From positions 1-34,655 of the forward strand of contig CALLPT010000200.1 of NCBI GenBank assembly GCA_938015575.1: a DNA stretch of 34,655 bases, written 5' to 3'. Made by a program: the position numbers and the translations under genes. This stretch comes from an uncultured Acidimicrobiales bacterium (lineage in GTDB: Bacteria; Actinomycetota; Acidimicrobiia; Acidimicrobiales; UBA10347). Below the pieces are notes generated by a model. The model was not told where the DNA came from. It did no database searches and saw nothing but the letters and a program-made list of their open reading frames with translations. This document shows, piece after piece, positions 16,073-24,429 of the stretch. Within the stretch, counting starts at the first letter, position 1, and every line of letters begins with the position of its first letter.

Positions 16073-17134
16073 TTACGGAGAAGTTGCCAATTCGTTGGTG
16101 ACCCAGCGATCAATGCGCGCGTATTGGTCCATCAGCCACGTGGTGAACTCTTCGATCGTCTCTGGCACCTCGGCACGCGGGATTGTCCACGTCTCGACAA
16201 CGATCGGCCGGTCTGCGACCAGCGAGGTCTTGATCTCGTCCAATGTCCCGAACGGTTCGAGGCCGGTATTGACACAGAACACAATGTCGGCTTCGGGTGC
16301 GCCCCGGGTGAGGGCGAAGCTGCCCTGCGGTCGCGGTGGCAGAACATGTTGAAACTTGCTGGCCAGCGCCGCAAGGTCAGGGCTTCGCCGGCGCAGCCGC
16401 CGCAGTGCCCGTTCGAAGCGGCGAGGATCGCGAAACGTTCCTTCGGGGAAGATGATGGCGGCCGAATGGTCGTCGACGAACCTGGCGAGGCGCTCGATTT
16501 CGCCGAGTTCCGCGCTTCCGTCGCCGGGGGTACGGCGGATGAACCGGTTCGGGAATCGATGGCCGACCAGATCGATGCAGGGCATGTAGCGCAGTCCGGC
16601 GGTCAGGACGTGGTGTGGGACGCGGCGGTGGTGGTTGGCGAGCACGGTCGCCGGAATCAGGGCATCGAAGAAGCTCGTGTGCCGAGCCAACAAGATGACC
16701 GGTCCGTCCAGCTCTCGGTCGCGGGATCGCCATTCAATCCGGGTGCCGAGCACGCGGGCGATGAACCAGATCAACGTCGAGGTGTAGACGGCCATCAGTG
16801 GCCGATGCACGCGCCAGGCCCACGCTTGATTGCGGAACAGGCCGAACCCGGTCAGAACCCAGGTGATCCCGGCGCCAAGCACGCCGATGAGCTCGATGAA
16901 CAGTCCGCCCGTCACCAGGGTGACGAGCCGGACCCGCTGCCACGGTCGGCCTCGGTCCATGACCGCGGCGGTCGCGAGGGTGAGGGGAGCGAGTACGAGG
17001 CCGACGACTGCACCGATGGCGGTCAGTGGCAGCGTGATCAGTCGACGAGCAAATCGGCGTTCGAGCAACCGAACAAATCTAGAGGGCGTCGGCAATGCGG
17101 AAATCCACGGTCCGAGCGTCGATGTCGACGCCAT
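16073..17134 (-). CDS. PlsC-type phospholipid/glycerolipid acyltransferase
   Basis: A 353-aa membrane acyltransferase of the 1-acyl-glycerol-3-phosphate acyltransferase superfamily. The catalytic HX4D motif is HTSFFD at residues 152-157 and the FPEGT substrate motif is at 229-233. Hydrophobic segments at about 33-58, 70-100 and 112-130 anchor it in the membrane, more than in the simplest PlsC proteins. It could acylate lysophosphatidate or another lipid; the substrate is not readable. The ATG at 17134 makes it overlap the upstream RNB gene by 56 nt on the same strand, so either translation is coupled or the true start is a later in-frame TTG/GTG near residue 20. Confidence 0.8.
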   Translation of the reverse strand: MASTSTLGPWISALPTPSRFVRLLERRFARRLITLPLTAIGAVVGLVLAPLTLATAAVMDRGRPWQRVRLVTLVTGGLFIELIGVLGAGITWVLTGFGLFRNQAWAWRVHRPLMAVYTSTLIWFIARVLGTRIEWRSRDRELDGPVILLARHTSFFDALIPATVLANHHRRVPHHVLTAGLRYMPCIDLVGHRFPNRFIRRTPGDGSAELGEIERLARFVDDHSAAIIFPEGTFRDPRRFERALRRLRRRSPDLAALASKFQHVLPPRPQGSFALTRGAPEADIVFCVNTGLEPFGTLDEIKTSLVADRPIVVETWTIPRAEVPETIEEFTTWLMDQYARIDRWVTNELATSP

Positions 17135-18530
17135 GGAGTGTCAGGCGGACCGCGTCGCCGACATCGGGTTTGTCGTCGATGGCGGCCAGAACCGCCGGGT
17201 CACGCAGCTGGATAGAGGCACCCTTGCGCCGATGGGAGAGCACGACACCATCAAAGGTGTCACCAACGCGGCATTGCAAGGCGACCGCTTCGACAAAGTC
17301 GACGGTGGCCCGCTCGAGCGACCGGTCGCGTTGGCGCGAGGTCCCCATGATTCCCGGCAGATCGTCGAGGGCAGCGAGCGCCCATTCGGGAGTGGCACGC
17401 CCGGCGCAATGAGCGAGCACGATTTCGTTGGCGAAGCGGTCACAGACGCGCCGCAACGGTGCTGTCACATGCGCATAGATCGCGGCAATTGCGCCATGCA
17501 GCGGTTGGTCGGGAATGTTGCCGTCGCGGAACGCGTCGTAGCCAGCACCTCGGAAACTGCGAGCCGCCCGCACGAGCAGGGCGGCTTCGGGGCCGATGTT
17601 GGGGTCCAACCGCCGCACCCGCTCCGCGTAGCCCTCCTGGCTCGGCCAGTCGATATCGAGGGCCTTGGCCGCGCGCCGCACTTGATCGACGGTGCCGTCG
17701 TTGAGTGGCGGCAGCGTTCGCAACAATCCATGCCCGGCCTCGGTCATGATCTGGCCGGCGGCCATGCCGGTGAGCAACGAGATCTGCGCGTTCCACGCCT
17801 CGACCGGCATGCTCGTGTCGTAGTGCAGCTCGTAGTCACCGTTGGGTAGCTGGGTGATTTCTTGGGCGGGGAGTTGCAGGCTGATCGCGCCGCGTTCCGC
17901 CTCGAGCTTGAGTCGGAGTTCGCCGATCACCTTGAGTAGGCGCAGCGAGGGGTCGTCGTCGCCAGCGTCGATGCGCTCTTGGGCCTGTCGATAGCTGAGA
18001 CGTTGTCGGCTTCGGACCATTGCTCGTCGGGCGTGAGCGTCGAGTTGGCGGCCGTCATGGTCGAGGTCGATTTGCCACAACACCGCTGGTTTGGTGGTGT
18101 CGGGCAGCAGGCTGGCGGCGTCTTCGTTCAATGCCTCGGGATGCAACGAGGCCCGCATGTCGGGGGAGTAGAGGGTCACACCACGCTGGCGGGCTTCGGT
18201 ATCGAGCTCATCGCCCGGCGCTACGAACGACGCGACGTCGGCGATGGCGTACCACACCCGATATCCGCGATCGGTTGCCTCGGCTGCGAAGGCCTGATCA
18301 AGGTCGGTGCTACCCGGGGGATCGATCGTGAGAAGCGCCAAATCGGTGCGGTCGACGACGTCGTTGGGTGCTCCAGGTGGGACCTTTGGCCCACGGCGAG
18401 CGACTTCGGCCGCGGCGGCGAGCACGGGTTCGGGAAAGCCGATCGGGACGTCGAGTTCGCGTCGAATTGCTGCGAATCCCGCTTCGAGTTCGGCGCCGAA
18501 CGTGTCGGCGATCAAGCGAAGCGGTGGCAT
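17079..18530 (-). CDS. RNB-domain ribonuclease (RNase II/R family)
   Basis: A 483-aa RNB protein, a 3'-5' exoribonuclease fold. The metal-binding motif is LTIDPPGSTDLDQAF: Asp70, Asp76 and Asp78 correspond to three of the four acidic residues of E. coli RNase II, and the fourth is Gln79. The rest of the catalytic domain is recognisable (VWYAIADVASFV, GVTLYSPDMRASLHPEALNE, HGAIAAIYAHVTAPLRRVCDRFAN). There is no N-terminal cold-shock pair and at most a vestigial C-terminal S1-like domain, making it shorter than RNase II or R. Actinobacteria carry such compact RNB proteins. A leaderless-type -10 lies 7 bp before the ATG. Confidence 0.9.
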   Translation of the reverse strand: MPPLRLIADTFGAELEAGFAAIRRELDVPIGFPEPVLAAAAEVARRGPKVPPGAPNDVVDRTDLALLTIDPPGSTDLDQAFAAEATDRGYRVWYAIADVASFVAPGDELDTEARQRGVTLYSPDMRASLHPEALNEDAASLLPDTTKPAVLWQIDLDHDGRQLDAHARRAMVRSRQRLSYRQAQERIDAGDDDPSLRLLKVIGELRLKLEAERGAISLQLPAQEITQLPNGDYELHYDTSMPVEAWNAQISLLTGMAAGQIMTEAGHGLLRTLPPLNDGTVDQVRRAAKALDIDWPSQEGYAERVRRLDPNIGPEAALLVRAARSFRGAGYDAFRDGNIPDQPLHGAIAAIYAHVTAPLRRVCDRFANEIVLAHCAGRATPEWALAALDDLPGIMGTSRQRDRSLERATVDFVEAVALQCRVGDTFDGVVLSHRRKGASIQLRDPAVLAAIDDKPDVGDAVRLTLHGVDIDARTVDFRIADAL

Positions 18531-18543
18531 GACACAGACGCTA
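18528..18543 (-). promoter_or_regulatory. Leaderless-type -10 (TAGCGT) before RNB gene
   Basis: On the minus strand TAGCGT (complement of 18538-18543) is followed by 7 nt and ATG (complement of 18528-18530). No good -35 is seen. Confidence 0.45.
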
Positions 18544-18664
18544 AACGGTTCGTCCTTCGTTTCGGTGGCAACAACTCAGAAGGACGCCGCGGGTATGCTG
18601 AAGGTCCGGTCGCGGCGGGGTGTCGATCGGTTGACTACGAACACATGTGAAAGCGGGGCACAAC

Positions 18665-19309
18665 ATGCACTGGCGCCAGCGACTCGAGGAACTTCACCCC
18701 GAGTTAGTTTCCGCGGTGATGGCCAGCACGATCGAACGGCCATACGACTCGGACTCGGTCCTGTGTCGTGAAGGCGATCCACCAGACGGGATGTACCTAC
18801 TCGAGAGTGGCCGCGTGCTCGTCCAGTCGTTGACCGTCGATGGTGCCGCGGTCGGTCTTGATGTCGTCGACGAGGGCGACGTCGTTGGCGAACAGGCATT
18901 GCTCGCGGGCACAGCCCGTAGCGCGACCGTCGTCGCCGTGCGCCCAACCGTCGTGCGCCTGCTTCGCCCGACCCAGTTTCGCGAGCTTCGTGCCGAGCGC
19001 CCCGAGATCGATCAGTTCCTCGTGCATGTGCTCGACGCTCGCTTGCGCGAGATGTCTGCACGCCTGGCCGAGGCCGTGCATGCAACGGCAGAGGAGCGGG
19101 TCTGTCGCCGGCTCCTGGCGCTCGCATCGGCCTTTGATGGCACGATCCGCCTGAGCCAAGCAACGTTGGCTTCGCTCGCAGGTACCACTCGCCCCACCGT
19201 GAACCGGGTGCTCCAGGATCTGGTACGTGATGACATCGTGCGGCTGCGCCGGGCTCGGGTCGAGATCGTCGATCGCGACGCACTGCGTCACCGGATTCCG
19301 CCGCTGTAG
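18665..19309 (+). CDS. Crp/Fnr-family transcriptional regulator
   Basis: A 214-aa regulator from ATG 18665 (MHWRQRLEEL); a GTG at 18647 is the longer option. The N-terminal cyclic-nucleotide-binding-like beta-barrel covers about residues 15-115 (REGDPPDGMYLLESGRVLV, VVDEGDVVGEQALLAGTARSATVVA). The long dimer helix follows, then a winged helix-turn-helix (LSQATLASLAGTTRPTVNRVLQDLVRDDIV). There are no Fnr-type cysteines, so it is more likely to sense a small molecule or nucleotide than oxygen. It is divergent from the RNB gene and convergent with a hydrolase gene; its targets are unknown. Confidence 0.9.
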   Translation: MHWRQRLEELHPELVSAVMASTIERPYDSDSVLCREGDPPDGMYLLESGRVLVQSLTVDGAAVGLDVVDEGDVVGEQALLAGTARSATVVAVRPTVVRLLRPTQFRELRAERPEIDQFLVHVLDARLREMSARLAEAVHATAEERVCRRLLALASAFDGTIRLSQATLASLAGTTRPTVNRVLQDLVRDDIVRLRRARVEIVDRDALRHRIPPL

Positions 19310-19326
19310 CGAGTTACGCCGTTGCA

Positions 19327-20067
19327 CTAGCGAGGGTCGCATCTCCGAAGTTCGTTGCGCACGAGCGTCCAGCTCCGGTGCGTTGGGTCGATGACGTCGA
19401 AGTGATCAACCCCATGCAACGTGTGGACGATGTCGACGCGCCCATCGAGGTTCGTTGATTGCCACAGGGGCACATTGTCGTCGGCGGTGCCGTGAATCAA
19501 GAGCACACGACCAGCGAACTGGCCCGGATCCGGCTGCACGTGCTCGTAGCGATCGGGGAACTGGTCGGCCGATCCGCCAATGAAGTTGAGCGTGGCGTCG
19601 CGCCCGACAGCCTGGCGGTTCGCAGCAATCACGTCGGCGACCGGGGCCTGACCAACGGTGAGGTCCGGCGGCCGCAATGCTCCGAGACGGCTTGCGTTCC
19701 AGAGCGCCAGATGGCCACCCGCAGAATGGCCAACCACCGCCAGGCCACCGTCGGCCCAACCTTGCGCCGCAGCGTGGTCGATCGCGGTGGCGACATCGGC
19801 TGTCGTCGTATCCCAGCCGCCTCCGCTCGGGCCGACCCGCCGATACTCGATGTTCCAGACGCCATAGCCCGCGCCCGCCAGGTTGTCGCGCAGCGGGTGC
19901 ATGAGGTCGAGTCGGTACTGCTCGCGCCAGAAGCCGCCGTGAATCAGCACGACCAGCGGTAGTCCGTCGACGGTTGCGGCGACATGTTCACCGAACTGAT
20001 CAGGGAGCGTGCCGTAGGGGACGTGTTCGATCACGGTCGCCAGTCTGGTGCACGTAGTCTTGCGCAT
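19327..20067 (-). CDS. Alpha/beta hydrolase (esterase / kynurenine-formamidase-like)
   Basis: A 246-aa alpha/beta hydrolase. The oxyanion motif HGGFW is at 43-47, the nucleophile elbow GHSAG at 113-117 (Ser115), the acid is Asp196 or Asp197 in HGTADDNVP, and His222 lies in HGVDHFD. The HGG-W motif and size resemble BD-FAE and kynurenine-formamidase-type enzymes, which cleave small esters or formamides. The ATG at 20067 abuts the ATG of the divergent sulfurtransferase (20068); a GTG at 20034 (MIEHVPYG) also fits the family and would leave room for a promoter. It converges with the Crp-type gene, leaving 17 bp. Confidence 0.85.
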   Translation of the reverse strand: MRKTTCTRLATVIEHVPYGTLPDQFGEHVAATVDGLPLVVLIHGGFWREQYRLDLMHPLRDNLAGAGYGVWNIEYRRVGPSGGGWDTTTADVATAIDHAAAQGWADGGLAVVGHSAGGHLALWNASRLGALRPPDLTVGQAPVADVIAANRQAVGRDATLNFIGGSADQFPDRYEHVQPDPGQFAGRVLLIHGTADDNVPLWQSTNLDGRVDIVHTLHGVDHFDVIDPTHRSWTLVRNELRRCDPR

Positions 20068-20070
20068 ATG
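20055..20070 (+). promoter_or_regulatory. Leaderless-type -10 (TAGTCT) before sulfurtransferase gene
   Basis: TAGTCT (20055-20060), 7 nt, ATG (20068-20070). It lies inside the first codons of the divergent hydrolase if that gene starts at 20067. Confidence 0.5.
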
Positions 20071-20913
20071 GACATGTTTGGACCGCTTGTCGATGCACTC
20101 TGGCTCGAGGCCAACCTCGACCAGGTACGGGTCTTCGACTCTCGAAAGTACCTCGACGACCGATCCGGTCGGGACGAGTTCGAGCGAAGCCACATCGCCG
20201 GCGCCGTGTTCGTTGACCTCGATGCCGACTTGGCGGCACCTGCGGCGCTGCCGGGAACACCAGGTGGCCGTCACCCGTTTCCGACCGCGGCCGATTTTGC
20301 GGCGGCGATGGGGCGACTCGGCTACGACGGGTCGGTACCCGCGGTGATCTACGACGACGTCGGCGGCGGCATGGCCGGACGCATGCGTTTCATGTTGAGC
20401 TTGGTCGGTGTGCCCGCTGCGGTGCTCGACGGTGGCATCCAAGCTTGGGAGGGTCCTACCGAGTCCGGGCCGGTCGAGATCGTCGCTACGACATTCGAAG
20501 AACGCCCTTGGCCGACCGACCGTTTGGTCGATGCCGACGAAGTAGCCCGCCGTATCGAGGCAGGCGGATCCGTCGTCGATGCGCGCAATGCCTCTCGCTA
20601 CGCCGGCAAGGAGAATCGCATCGATGACCGGTTCGGCCACGTACCTGGCGCCATCAACCTGGCCTGGGAAGACAACATCGACGACTTCACCGGCACGATG
20701 CTGTCGCTCGACCAGCTTCGCGAGCGCTATGCCGCAGTGGTCGAAAACGCCGCCGGCGACGGACCAAAGCCCGTCGCCTATTGCGGTTCTGGCGTGACTG
20801 CCTGTCACAACCTGATGGCGCTCGAACTGCTGGGGATCGAGGCCGATCTGTATGTCGGTTCCTGGTCCGAGTGGGGCAGTGACGAATCACGCCCCCTCGA
20901 AACCGGCGGGTAA
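20068..20913 (+). CDS. sseA: Thiosulfate/3-mercaptopyruvate sulfurtransferase
   Basis: A 281-aa two-domain rhodanese. The N-terminal, non-catalytic domain has DSRKYLDDRSGRDEFERSHIAGAVFVDLDADL and GMAGRMRFML. The C-terminal domain holds the active-site loop CGSGVTACH with Cys239. The CGSGVTA form is typical of mercaptopyruvate sulfurtransferases, while thiosulfate-preferring enzymes usually have CRKGVTA. It transfers sulfane sulfur from mercaptopyruvate to an acceptor such as cyanide or thioredoxin. A leaderless-type promoter precedes the ATG. Confidence in the family is high; substrate preference is inferred from the loop. Confidence 0.92.
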   Translation: MDMFGPLVDALWLEANLDQVRVFDSRKYLDDRSGRDEFERSHIAGAVFVDLDADLAAPAALPGTPGGRHPFPTAADFAAAMGRLGYDGSVPAVIYDDVGGGMAGRMRFMLSLVGVPAAVLDGGIQAWEGPTESGPVEIVATTFEERPWPTDRLVDADEVARRIEAGGSVVDARNASRYAGKENRIDDRFGHVPGAINLAWEDNIDDFTGTMLSLDQLRERYAAVVENAAGDGPKPVAYCGSGVTACHNLMALELLGIEADLYVGSWSEWGSDESRPLETGG

Positions 20914-20935
20914 CACGCCTTTGGCGCTTCGCTCA

Positions 20936-21551
20936 CTACCCGCGGCTGCGATGTTCGCCGTTCACGCGAGCGGTGATGCGTTCCTCGATACGGGACTTGA
21001 GCTCGGTCGCCTTGTCCGGATCGATGCGATCGTTCGCGACGGCCTCGTCGATGCGAGCCGTTGCTTGGGCGACCATCTCGTCGATGATGCTCTGCACATC
21101 GACACCGTTGGCGACCGCGATGTCAGCGATCGACTGACCGTCCTTGAGTGCGGCCTTGAGCTCATCGGCGGTCGTTCCGAGGGTCGTGGCTAGCGAGTCG
21201 AGCCGTTCCTGACGATTGGCTTGGCGATTGGCCTGACGCTCAGTGCGGTCGTCGTGGGCCCGGGCCCGCCGTTCTTCGAACCGGGTGCGAAGCTCGTCGG
21301 CTTCTTCCTGGGTCAGCTTGCCGCTTTCGATCGCCGCGGCAACTCGTTCCTCGATGCGCTGTTGACGCTCGGCGAGACGTTGCTCGCGTTCCGCGCTGGG
21401 TGCTTCTTCTTGAGCCGTGGCGACGTCGGGACTGACAACGGCGGCGCCGAGCAGGGTAGACCCGGCCAGGAGAGCAGCGAGGACCTTGGTGCCCAATCGA
21501 TGGTGGAAGGGGGTGCGTACACGGGGTGATGTCATGGAACGCATGATCATC
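20936..21551 (-). CDS. Secreted, highly charged helical protein
   Basis: About 204 aa. The N-terminus is a Sec signal peptide: basic residues, then LGTKVLAALLAGSTLLGAAVV, with likely cleavage after VATA before QEEAP. The mature part is Glu/Arg/Ala-rich and almost surely helical. It contains two related segments with the pattern (I/L)-E-E-R-x-x-A-A-I-E-S-G-K-L-T-Q-E-E-A-D-E-L, and between them LGTTADELKAALKDGQSIADIAVANGVDVQSIIDEM, a segment common in secreted Gram-positive proteins of unknown function. Starts at 21551, 21545 and 21536 are all ATG; TACGTT lies five bases before 21551. Only this C-terminal part of a longer open frame is real; the upstream part is antisense-like shadow of the ABC ATPase gene. 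Confidence 0.7.
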
Positions 21552-21636
21552 GCCGAACGTAAGACCCAGTTGAGAAGCGCCTGAAAATCAGACCAGAAGC
21601 GCCGGCCGGCCCACGCGGCCCGGTCCAGAACTCGTG

Positions 21637-22416
21637 CTACAGGATCTGGCTGAGGAAGAGCTTGGTGCGATCTTCGGTCGGGTTCGTGAAGAAGTGCTCG
21701 GGCGTGCCGACTTCGACGATCTCGCCGGACTCCATGAAGATGATGCGGTCGGCGACCTCGCGGGCGAAGCCCATTTCGTGGGTCACCACCATCATCGTCA
21801 TACCGGAGTTTGCGAGCTCCTTCATGACGTCGAGGACTTCCTTGATCATTTCGGGGTCGAGGGCCGAGGTCGGCTCGTCGAAGAGCATGATCCGCGGTTC
21901 CATCGCCAACGCACGGGCGATGGCCACACGCTGCTGCTGACCACCGGACAGCTGGCCCGGGAACTTGTCCGCTTGCTCGGGGATGCCCACCCGCTCGAGC
22001 AGTTCGCGTGCGGTCTGCTCGGCCTCGCCGCGGGGCCGCTTGCGGACCCAGATCGGCGCCAGCGTGATGTTGTCGATCACGGTCAGGTGCGGGAACAGGT
22101 TGAACGACTGAAACACCATGCCGACTTCGGAACGGATCTTTTCGATGTTCCGAGTGTCGTTGGTCAGCTCCACACCATCGACGATGATCCGACCGCCCTG
22201 ATGCTGTTCCAGGCGGTTGATGCAGCGAATCCATGTCGACTTGCCCGAACCCGATGGGCCGAGCACCACGACGACCTCGCGCTCCTTGATCGTGGCGGTG
22301 ACACCCTTGAGCGCCTGGAAGTCGCCGTACCACTTGTCCACGCCATCACAGACGATGATGTCGTCGCGGCCGGCGAGTTCGGCATTTACGGCGGTGGTTG
22401 CGTCATTGATCGACAT
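21637..22416 (-). CDS. aapP: General L-amino-acid ABC transporter ATPase AapP
   Basis: A 259-aa ABC ATPase of the polar amino-acid (GlnQ/AapP) type. Walker [10 protein letters not shown] is at 53-61, the Q-loop at [10 protein letters not shown], the signature LSGGQ at 156-160, Walker [10 protein letters not shown] with Asp180/Glu181, and the switch His in VVTHEMGF. The gene starts 5 bp after the aapM stop, with AGGTAAG upstream of the ATG overlapping that stop. It is the last gene of the aapJ-Q-M-P operon and energises import of amino acids. Confidence 0.95.
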   Translation of the reverse strand: MSINDATTAVNAELAGRDDIIVCDGVDKWYGDFQALKGVTATIKEREVVVVLGPSGSGKSTWIRCINRLEQHQGGRIIVDGVELTNDTRNIEKIRSEVGMVFQSFNLFPHLTVIDNITLAPIWVRKRPRGEAEQTARELLERVGIPEQADKFPGQLSGGQQQRVAIARALAMEPRIMLFDEPTSALDPEMIKEVLDVMKELANSGMTMMVVTHEMGFAREVADRIIFMESGEIVEVGTPEHFFTNPTEDRTKLFLSQIL

Positions 22417-22421
22417 AAGAC

Positions 22422-24428
22422 TTACCTTTCACCGACCCCGAGCTGCTTCTCGAGGCGTTGTGAGTACTTGGACATGGCGTAGGCGCCTACGAAGTAGACG
22501 ACGCAGATGAAGAGAAGGCCGGGCTTGCGCACACCGAGGAACTCGGTTTGGGCCGGAATGACGTCGCGTGCCATGCGCAAGAAGTCGAAGACGCCGACGA
22601 TGGCCAGCAGCGAGGTCTCCTTGAACGTGGCGATGACCTGACCGACGAGCGGCGGGATCGACACGCGCAAGCCCTGGGGCAACACGATGAACGCGGTGCG
22701 TTGCACCGTCGTGAGACCGAGCGCATCGCTGGCCTCGTACTGGCCGCGCCGGATCGCTTGGAGACCACCACGCACGTTCTCGGCGAGATAGGCCGCCGAG
22801 AACAACACGAAGGCGACCACCACCGCCGCGAACAGCGAGAGCTCCATGCCTTCGGGCAGGAACAGGTTCACGAACACGGTGAAGAAGAACAGCATCGTGA
22901 TGAGCGGCACGCCACGGAACGACTCGATGTACACGGTCGACATGACTCGGAAGAGCGGCAGTCGAGAGGTACGGGCCAAGGCGAGCATGACGCCGAGTGG
23001 GAAACTGAAGATCATCGTGAAGATCGAAACGTAGATCGACACCATGAAACCGCCGGCGAAGTCTTCGGTCGGGACCTCGATCGACGACGGCGTGTTGATG
23101 AGGGTGACCATCACATGGAAGATCGTGATGAAGCCCAGCCACCCATAGATCAGCTTCATGCGTTGCTTTGCGTCGCCCTTGAAGTTCGGGGCGAGCAACG
23201 CGGCGAGGCCGAGGAACAGGATGCTCAACCGGATCTTCTGCAGCATCCCGAACCAGCCGAAGAACGCGCTGATCCAAGTGAATGCGGCGATCGCCAGGAT
23301 GACCACCGCGATGATTCGGCCGGCTTCGCCGATGTGTGGGTTGGTCAACATCCACAAGATGAGTCCGCCACCGACCGCGAACAGCAGGTACAGGGGAATG
23401 TCGACCGACGCGACGTAGCCCCAATCGAGTACCGGTCCACGCAGCACGGCCCAGAAGGTCACGAATGGTGCGAGCAGCCAGGACAGGTTGGTGATGGCCC
23501 GTACCGTGCCGGCGCGTTCCGTACGCTGGATGGCCCGGCCGACGATGTAGGCACCGACGAGGACCAGGAAGACGACCGTCCACGGGTTGCGTGTCGACGA
23601 GGCGACGAGCTCACCGGGTTCGTAGGTGAAGCCTTCTTCGCTGAACGTGTAGTTGCCCCAGCCGTACCACCAGGTGGTGGAGACCAGCAGGCCGACACCA
23701 GCGAGCCCAAACGGGATCGCGGGCACGAAGGTGTTGCGGCGGCGGAAGTCGCCGAGACCGAACCAGATCGCAGCACCGACGGCGAGCAAGAGCAGGCCGA
23801 TGATCCACCAACCAGTGCGGTTGCCCATGGCGGAGCCGAAGGATTCGCGAATCAGTTCGAGACCCTGCGACGGCGCTGGGTCGCCGTTTGCATACGCGAG
23901 CGAACCCAAGTCGTCGCGCACGAGCTCAACGCCGTTGGCGTCGGCGAACACCGACTCGCCCGAGGCATCGGTCTTGACCGAGGGTTCGCGCAGCAGCACG
24001 CCAAGGACGATGAGGCCGCCCCAGCCGAAGCACCAGGTAGCGATCTTCTTGAGCGAGAGCCCCCGGCCGACCTTGGACAGACCCAAGCTCAGACCGGCAA
24101 GCACGGCAACGATGGCGAGCGAGACCCAGACTCGGGTGTAGTTCTCGTCGGGGTACGCCTGGGTGAACATGAGACGCAAGTTGACGCGGACTGCGTCCCA
24201 CTGCGTGTTCTCGGAGAAGATGAAGTTCAGGATCGCCCGATAGGCCCACAGTGCGCCGAGCGCGAACACGATCGTGAGCACCGAGTTGAACGGCGTCGAG
24301 AACAGGTTCTTGCGCATCCACTCGCCGGGCGGAAGGCTCGGCTCGTCGGGGCGGAGTGTGATCTCATCTTCGTCGGCCTGGGCGATGATCGCTTCGAGGT
24401 CGACGTCGGACTTCAGCAGGTCTGACAT
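22422..24428 (-). CDS. aapM: General L-amino-acid ABC transporter permease AapM
   Basis: A 668-aa permease from ATG 24428, one base after the aapQ stop, with a GGAGCG ribosome-binding site. The C-terminal third is a typical polar-amino-acid permease ([46 protein letters not shown]). The first two thirds hold many extra membrane segments: a hydrophobic pair around residues 58-80, one at about 110-130, several between about 135 and 400, and another cluster to about 440. Usual AapM proteins are roughly 360-430 residues. A longer in-frame start at 24458 would overlap aapQ and is unlikely. Confidence 0.88.
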   Translation of the reverse strand: MSDLLKSDVDLEAIIAQADEDEITLRPDEPSLPPGEWMRKNLFSTPFNSVLTIVFALGALWAYRAILNFIFSENTQWDAVRVNLRLMFTQAYPDENYTRVWVSLAIVAVLAGLSLGLSKVGRGLSLKKIATWCFGWGGLIVLGVLLREPSVKTDASGESVFADANGVELVRDDLGSLAYANGDPAPSQGLELIRESFGSAMGNRTGWWIIGLLLLAVGAAIWFGLGDFRRRNTFVPAIPFGLAGVGLLVSTTWWYGWGNYTFSEEGFTYEPGELVASSTRNPWTVVFLVLVGAYIVGRAIQRTERAGTVRAITNLSWLLAPFVTFWAVLRGPVLDWGYVASVDIPLYLLFAVGGGLILWMLTNPHIGEAGRIIAVVILAIAAFTWISAFFGWFGMLQKIRLSILFLGLAALLAPNFKGDAKQRMKLIYGWLGFITIFHVMVTLINTPSSIEVPTEDFAGGFMVSIYVSIFTMIFSFPLGVMLALARTSRLPLFRVMSTVYIESFRGVPLITMLFFFTVFVNLFLPEGMELSLFAAVVVAFVLFSAAYLAENVRGGLQAIRRGQYEASDALGLTTVQRTAFIVLPQGLRVSIPPLVGQVIATFKETSLLAIVGVFDFLRMARDVIPAQTEFLGVRKPGLLFICVVYFVGAYAMSKYSQRLEKQLGVGER

Positions 24429-24429
24429 C

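Noticed and set aside
21552-22333. Upstream extension of the secreted helical protein
   Set aside because: This part of the open frame is an out-of-frame shadow of aapP on the same strand; the signal peptide marks the real start at about 21551.
22548-24425. A 625-codon plus-strand frame opposite aapM
   Set aside because: Highly charged, no recognisable fold, and fully antisense to a clear permease gene.
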